Assembly: GCF_004919105.1 (NCBI RefSeq)
Contig: NZ_STGK01000010.1
Span: 165,200 to 229,199 of the forward strand
Length of the DNA stretch: 64,000 nt
Direction of reading: 5' to 3'
DNA from: Nocardioides sp. GY 10113
GTDB taxonomy: Bacteria > Actinomycetota > Actinomycetes > Propionibacteriales > Nocardioidaceae
This document shows, in pieces, positions 26,228 through 35,247 of this stretch (position 1 is its first letter; each line of letters starts with the position of its first letter). A model generated the notes under the pieces. That model worked only from the letters and a program-made list of their open reading frames with translations. It was not told the origin of the DNA and did no database searches. The position numbers and the translations under genes are program-made.

Positions 26228-27484
26228 TCAGCCGACGTAGCTCTCCGGCTTCCCCCAGCCGCTGCTGCGGGTCGTCGTCCGGTCCACCAGGACGCAGCGG
26301 GTGCCGGTGAAGTTGGTCGGCATGCACTTGTTGCAGTGGATGCACAGCGACGGCGTCGCCGGCTCGTCGGCGATCCGGTTCACCAGGTCCGGCTCGCGCA
26401 GCAGGGCGCGCCCCATCGCGACGTACTCGAAGCCCTCCCGCATCGCGAGGTCCATCGAGGCGCGGTCGGTGATGCCGCCGAGCAGGATCATCGGCATGGA
26501 CACCGCGGCCCGGATCTGCCGGGCGTCCTCCAGCAGGAACGCGTCGCGGTAGGGGTACTCGCGGATGAACCGCTTGCCGACCAGCTTCACGCCCGTCCTG
26601 ATCGGCTGCGGCATCACCGCGGCGAACTCCTCGATCGGGGCGTCGCCCTTGAACAGGTACATGGGGTTGAGCAGCGAGGAGCCGGCGGTCATCTCCAGGG
26701 CGTCGGCGGTGCCGTCGGCCTCGATCCACTGGGCCACCGGGATCGCCTCGTCCAGCCAGAAGCCGCCGGGGACGCCGTCGTCCATGTTCATCTTGACGAT
26801 GATCGCGATCCGGTCGCCCACCGCGTCGCGGATGGCGCGCAGGGTGTCGCGGGCGAACCGGGCCCGGTTGGTCAGGCTGCCGCCGTACTCGTCGTCGCGC
26901 TTGTTGACCTTCGGACTGAGGAACGAGCTGATCAGGTAGTTGTGGCCGAGGTGCACCTCGATCGCGTCGAAGCCGGTGGCGATCGCCCGACGCGCGGCCT
27001 CGGCGTGCGCCTCGGTGACCCGGGCGATGCCGGCGTGGTCGATCTGGTGGGCGACGCTCATCGACTGCTTGTGCAGGAAGCGGCTCGGCGAGAGCGCCGG
27101 CGCCTTGTTGCCGCGCGGCTCGGCGACCGGCCCGCCGTGGCCGATCTGCGCGGAGACCGCCGCACCCTCGGCGTGCACCGCGTCGGTGAGTGCCCGCATC
27201 CCCGGCAGCGACTCGTCGGTCCAGTAGAGCTGGTGCCGGTCGGTGCGGCCCTCGCGGGCGACGGCGCAGTAGGCGACCGTGGTCATCCCGACGCCGCCCT
27301 TGGCGTAGCCGACGTGGAAGTCGACGAGGTCCTGGGTGACGCGGGCCCGATGGCTCAGCCCCTCGTACGTCGCCGCCTTGATGACGCGGTTGCGCAGCGT
27401 CACGGGGCCCAGACGGACCGGGCTGAGCGGGTCGGGCGCGGGTCGGCGGGCGGCGTGCTGGCCGCGACGGTCGTCGGTGCTCAC
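26228..27484 (-). CDS. OYE-family NADH:flavin oxidoreductase
   Basis: Protein of 418 aa, a TIM-barrel flavoprotein of the old yellow enzyme / 2,4-dienoyl-CoA reductase group. Landmarks are AQIGHGG (FMN contact), the GFDAIEVHLGHNYLISSFLSP strand with the paired His-Asn, the NKRDDEYGGSL loop, and the C-terminal LCIHCNKCMP with a further Cys, resembling the cysteine cluster of the iron-sulfur branch. It has no C-terminal NAD(P)/FAD domain. It probably reduces an enone or unsaturated acid. GTG 27482-27484 follows TAGGTT by six bases (leaderless). Confidence 0.9.
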   Translation of the reverse strand: MSTDDRRGQHAARRPAPDPLSPVRLGPVTLRNRVIKAATYEGLSHRARVTQDLVDFHVGYAKGGVGMTTVAYCAVAREGRTDRHQLYWTDESLPGMRALTDAVHAEGAAVSAQIGHGGPVAEPRGNKAPALSPSRFLHKQSMSVAHQIDHAGIARVTEAHAEAARRAIATGFDAIEVHLGHNYLISSFLSPKVNKRDDEYGGSLTNRARFARDTLRAIRDAVGDRIAIIVKMNMDDGVPGGFWLDEAIPVAQWIEADGTADALEMTAGSSLLNPMYLFKGDAPIEEFAAVMPQPIRTGVKLVGKRFIREYPYRDAFLLEDARQIRAAVSMPMILLGGITDRASMDLAMREGFEYVAMGRALLREPDLVNRIADEPATPSLCIHCNKCMPTNFTGTRCVLVDRTTTRSSGWGKPESYVG

Positions 27485-27490
27485 CCCGGC

Positions 27491-27496
27491 AACCTA
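27491..27496 (-). promoter_or_regulatory. -10 hexamer, leaderless OYE gene
   Basis: Minus-strand TAGGTT, GCCGGG, then GTG at 27484. The rest of the 27497-27731 gap contains the promoter and leader of the divergent binding-protein gene; no other feature was recognised. Confidence 0.55.
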
Positions 27497-27731
27497 GGAA
27501 CGCGTCGGCGACCGCGACGGACGCGCTCCCGGTGACCGGGAGGCCGCGGCGCACCGCCCGCCGGGACCTGCTGCGCCGCCGCGTCCGCGGGGTCGGCGTA
27601 CGGGCTTCCCGGTGAGTGGGACACAGCCGATGCGGGCACCCGCGTTCCACCCACTGTGACCGTGAACACATCGGCATCGGCGGCCTGGACTCGGGCGGCT
27701 CCGTGCCCTCGCACGCACCGTGGAGGAAGCA

Positions 27732-29366
27732 GTGAAGTCATCTCTCTCGCACCGGTCGCGGCTGACCGCAGCGCTCCTGGTGAGCACGCTGGCAGTGGCC
27801 GGATGCGCCACGTCGTCGCCGAAGAGCGACGGCGGCACCAAGGACAGCTCGACAGGCGGCACCAGCAAGTCCGACATCTACACGACCGGCCTCGTCAACG
27901 TCGACGACGACGGCGGCGAGCCCCAGGAGGGCGGCACGCTCACCGTCGCCGACTACGGCGAGCCCCGCAGCCTCGACCCGACGGTGACCTACGCCAACGG
28001 CGCCACCGGCGGCAGCGCGCTGGCGGCCGTCTACGACACGCTGATGCGCTTCGACTTCGACACCAACGAGTACGTCCCGCAGCTGGCGGAGTCGCTGACC
28101 AGCGACGACAACGTCACCTGGACGCTGAAGCTGCGTCCGGGCGTCACGTTCACCGACGGCACGCCGCTCGACGCCGACGCCGTCCTCGGCAGCCTGGAGT
28201 ACTACAACGGCCGGTACGGGTACCAGTCGCTCCTGATGTCGTCCAACGTGGCCAAGACGACGAAGGTCGACGACCTCACGGTCACCTTCACGCTGTACTT
28301 CCCCTGGACGACCTTCCCGAACATGCTCGCCGGCGGTCCCGGGATGATCCTGGCCCCCGCGGCGTACCAGGACCCGCAGAAGTTCGAGCCGATCGGCGCC
28401 GGACCGTTCACCTTCGACAAGTACGCCCCGGGCGAGGAGCTGGTGCTCACGGCCAACGAGGACTACTTCAACGGCGCGCCGCACCTCGACGCGCTGCGCT
28501 TCATCTGGCTCGGCGGCGCCGACGACCAGGCGAAGCTCGACGCACTCGAGAGCGGTGACGCCGACACGGCGTACATCCGCAACTCCCGGGTGGTCGAGGA
28601 GGCCCACGACGCCGGGCTCTCCGGGATGATGAACGCCACCGGCCTCGGCGACGCGCTGCTGATCAACAACCGCGACGGTCGCCCCGGTGCCGACCTCCGC
28701 GTCCGCCAGGCGATCAACTACGCCTTCGACCCGGTCACCTACGTCGAGCGTGTCCGCGAGGGCGCCGGTATGCCGACCAAGAGCCTCTTCCCCACGTCCT
28801 CGCCGTGGTACACGGGCGTGGAGCCGACGGCGACCGACCCGGAGAAGGCCAAGGAGCTGCTCGCCGAGGCGATGGCCGACGGGTACGACGGCAAGATCAG
28901 CTACACGCACGGCGCCGACGCCGCCTCGCAGTCCGCTGCGGTCACGATCAAGGCGATGCTCGAGGCCGTCGGGTTCGAGGTCACCCTGGACCCGCTGCGA
29001 TCGATCGCCGACCAGGTCCAGAAGCTCTACATCGACCACGACTACGACCTGGGCGTGGCCGCGATGAACATCCCGGACATGGACCCGTACTCCCGCCTGG
29101 CCGGTGGCCTCGGCGCCTCGTCCCCGTCCAACACGACCGGCTACTCCAGCCAGCAGATGGACAACCTGCTGCTGCAGCTCCAGGCCGCTGAGGGGCCCGA
29201 GGACGGCATGGCCACGATGAAGAAGATCGAGGAGCTGTGGGACCGCGAGGTGCCCGGGGTGGGGATCGCCGCCGGCGGCACGTTCGAGCCGTGGAACGAC
29301 AACGTGCACGGCATCGTGCCGACCACGGAGACGATGTTCCTCTACGACCAGGCGTGGAAGGAGTGA
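27732..29366 (+). CDS. ABC transporter substrate-binding lipoprotein (peptide/nickel/opine class)
   Basis: Protein of 544 aa of SBP family 5. The signal peptide ends in the lipobox STLAVAGC (Cys25), followed by a Ser/Thr/Gly linker and the family block GGTLTVADYGEPRSLDPT. The C-terminal half includes the usual VRQAINYAFD and DPEKAKELLAEA segments. GTG 27732 is chosen because GGAGGAA lies five bases upstream; an in-frame GTG at 27720 exists. It delivers substrate to the permease encoded from 35029 down to 30957 on the other strand, with which it is convergent. Confidence 0.93.
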   Translation: MKSSLSHRSRLTAALLVSTLAVAGCATSSPKSDGGTKDSSTGGTSKSDIYTTGLVNVDDDGGEPQEGGTLTVADYGEPRSLDPTVTYANGATGGSALAAVYDTLMRFDFDTNEYVPQLAESLTSDDNVTWTLKLRPGVTFTDGTPLDADAVLGSLEYYNGRYGYQSLLMSSNVAKTTKVDDLTVTFTLYFPWTTFPNMLAGGPGMILAPAAYQDPQKFEPIGAGPFTFDKYAPGEELVLTANEDYFNGAPHLDALRFIWLGGADDQAKLDALESGDADTAYIRNSRVVEEAHDAGLSGMMNATGLGDALLINNRDGRPGADLRVRQAINYAFDPVTYVERVREGAGMPTKSLFPTSSPWYTGVEPTATDPEKAKELLAEAMADGYDGKISYTHGADAASQSAAVTIKAMLEAVGFEVTLDPLRSIADQVQKLYIDHDYDLGVAAMNIPDMDPYSRLAGGLGASSPSNTTGYSSQQMDNLLLQLQAAEGPEDGMATMKKIEELWDREVPGVGIAAGGTFEPWNDNVHGIVPTTETMFLYDQAWKE

Positions 29367-29424
29367 CGACGGCCCGCTGAGCGGCCGCCGTCACCGACGG
29401 ACACACCACAGCAGCACCCACACG

Positions 29425-29456
29425 AACCGCCCCGGACCGCGAGGTCCGGGGCGGTT
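29425..29456 (+). terminator. terminator of the binding-protein gene
   Basis: Perfect 14-bp stem AACCGCCCCGGACC / GGTCCGGGGCGGTT closed by a GCGA tetraloop, followed by TCCCTTG. Confidence 0.85.
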
Positions 29457-29523
29457 TCCCTTGTCGCGAGTGGGTGGGAAGCCCCGGCCGCCGAGAGGGT
29501 CGGCAGCGCCGGCCGAAATGGTC

Positions 29524-29563
29524 GAAAGCGCCGGTCGAGTCGGCAGACTCGACCGGCGCTTTC
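29524..29563 (-). terminator. terminator of the amidase/Opp operon
   Basis: Perfect 18-bp hairpin (GAAAGCGCCGGTCGAGTC at 29524-29541 and its complement at 29546-29563) with a 4-base loop, just past the amidase stop. It is symmetric and could work in both directions. Confidence 0.8.
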
Positions 29564-29574
29564 CACCTACTCGG

Positions 29575-30960
29575 CTAGCGGGTCTCCAGCTGGGCGGCCA
29601 GGGAGATCAGCAGCTCCTCGCGCCCCAGGTCGGCGGCGAACTGGACGCCGATCGGCATGCCGTCGGGCGCCTGGCCGAGCGGGAGCGAGATCGCCGGCAT
29701 CCCGGTGACGTTGAAGACGCTGGTCCACGCCGAGTAGGTGCTGCCGTGCTGCCACATCACCTCGGGGCGGGACGTGTCGAGCAGGCCCAGCGGCGCCGTC
29801 TGCGCGGTCAGGGTCGGGGTGAGCAGCACGTCGTACCGGCTCATGTGCCGGCCCAGCCGCCAGCCGATGTCCTGGGCCGCGCGCAGCGCGCGGTGCACCT
29901 GGGTCCCGGTGAGGCCGGAGAAGTACCCGTAGAGCATCTCGGTGAACGGCTCGACGTCGCCGGGCTCCAGCTTCTCCCGGCCGAGCTCGGCGAGGCGGTC
30001 ATCGATGGTGACGACCAGGTCGGCCCCCATCAGGACGCCGGAGGAGGCGGCGACCTCGGCCGGGTCGAAGCCGGCGGCCGCCTCCTCGACGTCGTGGCCG
30101 AGGGACTCGCAGAGCTTCGCGGTCGCCAGCACGGCGTCGCGGCAGGCCGGGTCGACGTCGAAGCCGGCGATCTCGGTGGCCACGCCGATCCGGAGCCGAC
30201 CGGGCTCGCGGGACGCGGCGTCGAGGAACGTGGTGCGGGGGCCGGGCGCCGAGAACGCCTCGCCCGGCAGCGGCCCGGCGATCACGTCGAGCAGCGCCGC
30301 GCTGTCGCGGACGCTGGTGGTCACCGCGTGCGGCACCGAGACCGGTCCGGCCAGCGTGCCGGTGTCGGGGTGGCCGGTGGTCCGGCCGCGGCTGGGCTTG
30401 AGGCCGACCAGGCCGCACGCGGCCGCCGGGATCCGGATCGAGCCGCCGCCGTCGGTGGCGTGCGCGGCCGGCACCATCCCGGCCGCCACCGCGGCCGCGG
30501 AGCCGCCGCTGGAGCCGCCGGTGGACCGCGAGTGGTCGTGCGGGTTGCGGGCCGGGCCGTGCAGCAGCGGCTCGGTGCTCGCGTTGAGCCCGAACTCGGG
30601 GCTGTTGGTCGTGCCGAGCACGACCAGGCCGGCCGCCTTGTAGCGGCGCACGATCTCGGAGTCGGCCGTCGGCACGTTGTCGGCGAAGAGCCGGCTGCCC
30701 GAGGTGCTGGGGATGCCGGCGACGTCGGCGCCGAGGTCCTTCACCAGGAACGGTACGCCGGAGAGCGGCCCCGCGGGCAGCCCGGCGTCGACCTCGGCCA
30801 GCGCGGCGTCGTACCGACGCCCGACGACGGCGTTGAGGGCCGGGTCCCGCTCCTCGATGCGCGCGATCGCGGCCTCGACGACCTCCCGGGCGGTGACCTC
30901 CCCTGCTCGGATCGATGCGGCGGTGGCCAGGGCGTCGGGATGGGTCGACGGCAGCGTCAC
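29575..30960 (-). CDS. amidase (amidase-signature family)
   Basis: Protein of 461 aa. The amidase signature is present: Lys in PFLVKDLG, the Ser-cis-Ser region STGGSSGGSAAAVAAG, and DGGGSIRIPAA, giving the Ser-cisSer-Lys triad that hydrolyses carboxamides. It is the last gene of the ABC-importer operon and its GTG overlaps the oppF stop (GTGA), so its substrate is probably the imported compound or a product of it (peptide amide, acylated amino acid or opine-like amide). No signal peptide is present, so it acts in the cytoplasm. Confidence 0.92.
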   Translation of the reverse strand: MTLPSTHPDALATAASIRAGEVTAREVVEAAIARIEERDPALNAVVGRRYDAALAEVDAGLPAGPLSGVPFLVKDLGADVAGIPSTSGSRLFADNVPTADSEIVRRYKAAGLVVLGTTNSPEFGLNASTEPLLHGPARNPHDHSRSTGGSSGGSAAAVAAGMVPAAHATDGGGSIRIPAAACGLVGLKPSRGRTTGHPDTGTLAGPVSVPHAVTTSVRDSAALLDVIAGPLPGEAFSAPGPRTTFLDAASREPGRLRIGVATEIAGFDVDPACRDAVLATAKLCESLGHDVEEAAAGFDPAEVAASSGVLMGADLVVTIDDRLAELGREKLEPGDVEPFTEMLYGYFSGLTGTQVHRALRAAQDIGWRLGRHMSRYDVLLTPTLTAQTAPLGLLDTSRPEVMWQHGSTYSAWTSVFNVTGMPAISLPLGQAPDGMPIGVQFAADLGREELLISLAAQLETR

Positions 30961-32009
30961 GGGTGGTGCTCCTCCAGGGTGGGGTCGGTCTCGGACGGGA
31001 TGTCGGTCCCGGACGGCGTCTCGGGGTCGACGTGGTGGCAGGCGAGCAGGTGGCCGGGCGCGACCTCCCGCAGTCGCGGCTCCTCCGCGGCGCAGCGCTC
31101 GGTGGCCAGCGGGCAGCGGGTGCGGAACCGGCAGCCCGAGGGCGGGTTCAGCGGCGACGGCAGCTCGGTGGTGGTCTGCGCGACGGCGGGCTGCCCCGCC
31201 TCCTCGGCGCCGGGCACCGAGGCCAGCAGCAGCCGCGTGTAGGGGTGGCGGGCCTCGACCTCGAGGCCGTCCGAGGGCAGCACCTCGCACGTCTTGCCCA
31301 GGTAGAGCACCATCACCCGGTCGCTGATGTTCTTGACCACCGCGACGTCGTGGGCGATGAAGACCACGCTCAGCCCGTAGCGCTCCTTGGTGCGCTCGAG
31401 CAGGTTGAGGATCTGTGCCTGCACCGAGACGTCGAGGCTGGAGACCGGCTCGTCGCAGATCAGGACGGTCGGGTCCATCAGCAGCGCGCGGGCGATGCAG
31501 ACCCGCTGGCACTGGCCGCCGGAGAGCTCGTGCGGGCGGCGGTCCCAGACCACGTCGGGGTCGAGCCCGACGGCGCTCAGCGTCTCGCGCAGCAGCGCGT
31601 CGCGGTCGCCGCCCGAGGTCGAGCTCCCCCAGACCTCCAGCCCCTCGGCGACCAGGTCCTTGACCTTGCGCCGCGGGTTCAGCGAGGAGATCGGGTCCTG
31701 CAGGATCATCTGCATCCGCGCCCGGGCCCGGCGTACCTCACGGGACCTGAGGCCGACCAGCTCGGTGTCGCCGAGGACCACCGAGCCGGAGGTGGGCGCC
31801 GGCAGCTGCATGATCGCGCGACCCGCGCTGGACTTGCCGCAGCCGGACTCGCCGAGGATGCCGAGCGTCTCCCCGGCGCGCAGGTCGAGGCTGATCCCGG
31901 AGACGGCGTGCACCACCTGGCGACGGCCGACCGGGAACTCCACGACCAGGTCACGGACGCTGAGCACCGGCGCCTCAGGGGCGGCGGCGTCCACGGGGCT
32001 GGCGGTCAT
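30957..32009 (-). CDS. ABC transporter ATPase, OppF/DppF type
   Basis: Protein of 350 aa. Walker A GESGCGKSS, signature LSGGQCQRV (Cys replaces the usual Gln after GGQ), Walker B LICDEPVSSLD, H loop AHD, and the OppF C-terminal Cys block CRFRTRCPLATERC. It pairs with the OppD-type ATPase. The ATG overlaps the oppD stop (ATGA). Confidence 0.95.
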   Translation of the reverse strand: MTASPVDAAAPEAPVLSVRDLVVEFPVGRRQVVHAVSGISLDLRAGETLGILGESGCGKSSAGRAIMQLPAPTSGSVVLGDTELVGLRSREVRRARARMQMILQDPISSLNPRRKVKDLVAEGLEVWGSSTSGGDRDALLRETLSAVGLDPDVVWDRRPHELSGGQCQRVCIARALLMDPTVLICDEPVSSLDVSVQAQILNLLERTKERYGLSVVFIAHDVAVVKNISDRVMVLYLGKTCEVLPSDGLEVEARHPYTRLLLASVPGAEEAGQPAVAQTTTELPSPLNPPSGCRFRTRCPLATERCAAEEPRLREVAPGHLLACHHVDPETPSGTDIPSETDPTLEEHHP

Positions 32010-33046
32010 CGGACGCCCTCCTTCATCGGTACGCCGGTGGGCCCGTCGACCGGGAAGTGGCAGGCCACGGTGCGGTCGATCGCGGCCTCGACCAGGGCCG
32101 GGGCCTCGGACCGGCACCGGTCCTCGGCCCGCCCGCAGCGGGGCGCGAACCGGCAGCCGTCGGGCGGGTTGGCCATGTCGGGCGGGGTGCCGTCGATCGC
32201 CCGGAGCACGGTGTGCGGCGTCGCGGACAGCAGGGGCACCGAGGCGATCAGCGCCTCGGCGTACGGGTGCTGGGGGGCGGCGAAGAGGTCCTTGGTCGGC
32301 GCCTTCTCGACCACCCTGCCGGCGTACATGACCGCGACCCGGTCGGTCCGTCCCTCGACGGCGCCGAGGTCGTGGCTGATCAGGATCGTGGCCATGTCCC
32401 GCTCGGCGGCCAGCGAGGCGAGCAGGTCGAGGATCTGCTTCTGCACGGTGACGTCGAGCGCCGTGGTGGGCTCGTCGGCGATCAGGATCGCGGGGTCGCA
32501 GCTGAGCGCGACGGCGATCATCACCCGTTGGCGCATGCCTCCGGAGAGCTCGTGCGGGTACTGGTCCAGGCGCCGTCGCGGCTCGGGGATGCCGACGGTC
32601 TCCAGGAGCTCCACCGCCCGCTCGCGCGCCTCACGCCGGCCGAGGCCGAGGTGCAGCCGGAGCGGGTCGGTGAGGTGCACGCCGATCTTCCGGACCGGGT
32701 TGAGGGAGGTCATCGGGTCCTGGAAGACCATCGCGATCTCCGGGCCCCACAGGCGACGCCGCTGCTTGGCGGAGAGCTCGTGGACCGCCCGGCCGCCGAT
32801 CCGGACGGTGCCGACGACCTCGGTGGTCGGGCCGGCCGCGACCAGCCCCATCAGGGTGCGCCCCAGGACCGACTTGCCGGAGCCGGACTCGCCGACCAGG
32901 CCGAGCGTCTCCCCGGCGGCGAGGCTCAGCGAGACGCCGTCGACGGCGCGGACCACGCCGCGCGGGGTGGTGAAGCGGGTGTGCAGGTCCTCGACCTCGA
33001 GCACCGCGGCTCGGTCGGCTCGGTCGGCTCGGTCGCGTGCAGGCAT
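32006..33046 (-). CDS. ABC transporter ATPase, OppD/DppD type
   Basis: Protein of 346 aa. Walker A GESGSGKSV, signature LSGGMRQRV, Walker B LIADEPTTALD, H loop ISHD, and the C-terminal CRFAPRCGRAEDRC motif of Opp/Dpp ATPases. The ATG shares one base with the permease stop (TGATG). Confidence 0.95.
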   Translation of the reverse strand: MPARDRADRADRAAVLEVEDLHTRFTTPRGVVRAVDGVSLSLAAGETLGLVGESGSGKSVLGRTLMGLVAAGPTTEVVGTVRIGGRAVHELSAKQRRRLWGPEIAMVFQDPMTSLNPVRKIGVHLTDPLRLHLGLGRREARERAVELLETVGIPEPRRRLDQYPHELSGGMRQRVMIAVALSCDPAILIADEPTTALDVTVQKQILDLLASLAAERDMATILISHDLGAVEGRTDRVAVMYAGRVVEKAPTKDLFAAPQHPYAEALIASVPLLSATPHTVLRAIDGTPPDMANPPDGCRFAPRCGRAEDRCRSEAPALVEAAIDRTVACHFPVDGPTGVPMKEGVR

Positions 33047-34092
33047 CACAGCTTGGCCCCCCTCGGGTCCCACCGCTTCTGGGCGCGCTCGCCCAGCAGG
33101 TTGAAGGAGAAGACGGTCAGGAAGAGCGTCACGCCGGGCACCAGCAGGATGAACGGGTGCTGGCTCATGGTGTCGTTGGCCTCGGCCTCGAGGATCATGT
33201 TCCCCCAGGTCGGCTGCGGCGGCTGGATGCCGAGGCCGAGGAAGCTCAGCGACGCCTCGGCGACGATCAGGCTGGAGACCACGACGACCGCCATCGACAG
33301 CATGGGCGGGACGACGTTGGGCACCAGCTCGCGGGCCATGATCCGCAGCCGGGTCGCACCCAGCGCGCGGGCGGCGAGCACGAACTCGCGCTGGCTGTAC
33401 GCGATCGTGTTGGCGCGGGCCAGCCGGACCATGGTCGGGATGGTGAGCAGCGACAGCGCGATCGCCATGTTGCGCACCTTCGGGTCCAGCACGGTGGCCA
33501 GCACGATCAGCAGGATCAGCGGCGGCACGGCGAGCAGCGCGTTGGTGAGGATCCCGATCACGCCGTCGACCCGCCGCCGGTAGAAGCCGGCGACGACGCC
33601 GAGGGCGCCGCCGACGACCAGGCCGATGCTGACCGCCATCAGGGAGATGGTGAGCGAGGCGCGCGCCCCGTAGATCACCCGGGCGAGCATGTCGAGGCCG
33701 TAGCCGTTGGTGCCGAGCGGGTGGTCGGCGTAGCGGAACGGCTCCAGGTAGGTCGGCTCGAGGATGGTCGCGGCCACGTCCTCGTGCTCGCCCAGCGGCA
33801 GCACGGGGGCGAGCACCGCGACGGCGACGAGCACGACGAGCCAGCCGGCGGCGAGGCCGAGCAGCAGGTCGGCCCGGCGCCGGCGGGCGGCCCAGAGCAG
33901 GCGGTCGGCGCCGGCGTACGCGAGGACCAGGCCGGCGATCGCGAGGACCGGGTTGACCACGGGGACCAGGAGGCCGGAGAGGGCGAGCGCGAGCAGGACC
34001 ACGCCGGCGGCGGCCAGGGCGGCACCGCGCAGCGCGAGCTGGCGGCGGGTGAGCAGGGTGCCGCGGACGGCGCGGGGGTCAGTGAGCAACAC
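33046..34092 (-). CDS. ABC transporter permease, OppC/DppC type
   Basis: Protein of 348 aa. The family motif HPLGTNGYGLDMLARVIYGAR precedes a five-helix core, with the EAA loop EFVLAARALGATRLRIMAREL, and SLSFLGLGIQPPQPTWGNM near the C-terminus. It is longer than typical OppC because two extra N-terminal TM segments (about 24-70) precede the usual first helix. GTG 34090-34092 has GAGGA upstream and overlaps the oppB stop by 14 bases. Confidence 0.93.
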   Translation of the reverse strand: MLLTDPRAVRGTLLTRRQLALRGAALAAAGVVLLALALSGLLVPVVNPVLAIAGLVLAYAGADRLLWAARRRRADLLLGLAAGWLVVLVAVAVLAPVLPLGEHEDVAATILEPTYLEPFRYADHPLGTNGYGLDMLARVIYGARASLTISLMAVSIGLVVGGALGVVAGFYRRRVDGVIGILTNALLAVPPLILLIVLATVLDPKVRNMAIALSLLTIPTMVRLARANTIAYSQREFVLAARALGATRLRIMARELVPNVVPPMLSMAVVVVSSLIVAEASLSFLGLGIQPPQPTWGNMILEAEANDTMSQHPFILLVPGVTLFLTVFSFNLLGERAQKRWDPRGAKL

Positions 34093-35029
34093 GACGGGTC
34101 CTCGGGTCCAGGTAGCCGTACACCGCGTCGATGCCGGTGTTGACGAGCACGTAGAGCGTCGCGATCACCAGGGTGGCGCCCTGGACGATCGGGAAGTCGC
34201 CCTGGCTGGCCGCGGTCACCACGAGCGACCCCATGCCGGGCAGGGAGAAGAGCGATTCCACGATCACGGTGCTGCCGATCAGCGTGCCGAGCGCGATCCC
34301 GAGCACGGTGACCAGGGAGAAGGACGACGGGCGCAGCGCCTCGGTCACCAGCACCCGGGCCGGCGGCATCCCCTTCGCCTTCGCGGCGAGCACGAAGTCC
34401 TCGCGCAGGGTGCGGACCAGGTCGTTGCGGAGCACGCGGGTGAACAGGGCGGCCTCCGGCAGCGCGATGACCAGCGCCGGCAGGATCGCGTGCGAGAGGT
34501 TGCCGGTGACGCTCTCGGACAGGCGGACCCACTGCGAACGGGGCAGCAGTCCGAGCTCGTCGACGAGCAGCATGATCAGCAGCAGGCCCATCAGGAACGA
34601 GGGCACCGAGAGCACCGCGAACACCCCGCCGCTGATCATCCGGTCCGCCAGGCCGCCCTCGCGGTAGGCCGAGACCAGGGCCAGCGGCACCGCGATCAGC
34701 AGGGCGATGCTGAGGCCGAGCACGGCCAGCTCGAGGCTGACCGGCAGCGCCGCGGAGATCCGGTCGAGTACGTCGGTGTACGGCGGCACCGTGGAGGCGC
34801 CGAGGTCACCGGTGAGGGCACCGCCGAGCCAGTCCAGGTAGCGCTGGAGCAGCGGCTGGTCCAGGCCGAGCTCGGCGTGCAGCTTGGCGTACTCCTCGGG
34901 CGGACGCCCCGGGCCGAGGATGGCCGCGGCGGGATCTCCCGGGAGTAGCGCGACCAGCGCGAAGACGCCGAAGCTGACCAGCGCCAGCACCGCGACCAAC
35001 TGGCCGAGGCGGCTGAGGATTGCGCGCAC
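34079..35029 (-). CDS. ABC transporter permease, OppB/DppB type
   Basis: Protein of 316 aa with six TM helices. The N-terminal helix ends in LLPGDPA, there is a periplasmic LHAELGLDQPLLQRYLDWL segment, and the EAA loop is DFVLAAKAKGMPPARVLVTEAL. It is first in the operon oppB-C-D-F-amidase. GTG 35027-35029 follows GGAAGGACCACAC. Confidence 0.94.
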   Translation of the reverse strand: MRAILSRLGQLVAVLALVSFGVFALVALLPGDPAAAILGPGRPPEEYAKLHAELGLDQPLLQRYLDWLGGALTGDLGASTVPPYTDVLDRISAALPVSLELAVLGLSIALLIAVPLALVSAYREGGLADRMISGGVFAVLSVPSFLMGLLLIMLLVDELGLLPRSQWVRLSESVTGNLSHAILPALVIALPEAALFTRVLRNDLVRTLREDFVLAAKAKGMPPARVLVTEALRPSSFSLVTVLGIALGTLIGSTVIVESLFSLPGMGSLVVTAASQGDFPIVQGATLVIATLYVLVNTGIDAVYGYLDPRTRRVAH

Positions 35030-35192
35030 GTGTGGTCCTTCCTGGGCGGCCGAAGAGCGGCGCCAACGCTAGGTCGTGAGTCCAGTCACAAACCGGGGAG
35101 TCCCGCTCACCGGGAGACGGCGGCAGGGCCGGGAGACGGTGGCCGGGGGGAGCGGAGACGGGGACGGAGCGGGGTGCGACCGGCCCGGACCG

Positions 35193-35240
35193 GGTCGTGT
35201 GCCTGAGACCTACCTGCAGGTCGGCCTCAGGCACACGACC
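35193..35240 (-). terminator. GGTCGTGTGCC hairpin after the MBL gene
   Basis: Perfect 15-bp arms GGTCGTGTGCCTGAG (35193-35207) and CTCAGGCACACGACC (35226-35240), seven bases past the MBL-hydrolase stop. The same arm sequence forms another hairpin at 37331-37380. The remaining 35030-35192 bases upstream of oppB show no ORF or clear operator. Confidence 0.75.
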
Positions 35241-35247
35241 ACCGGGA

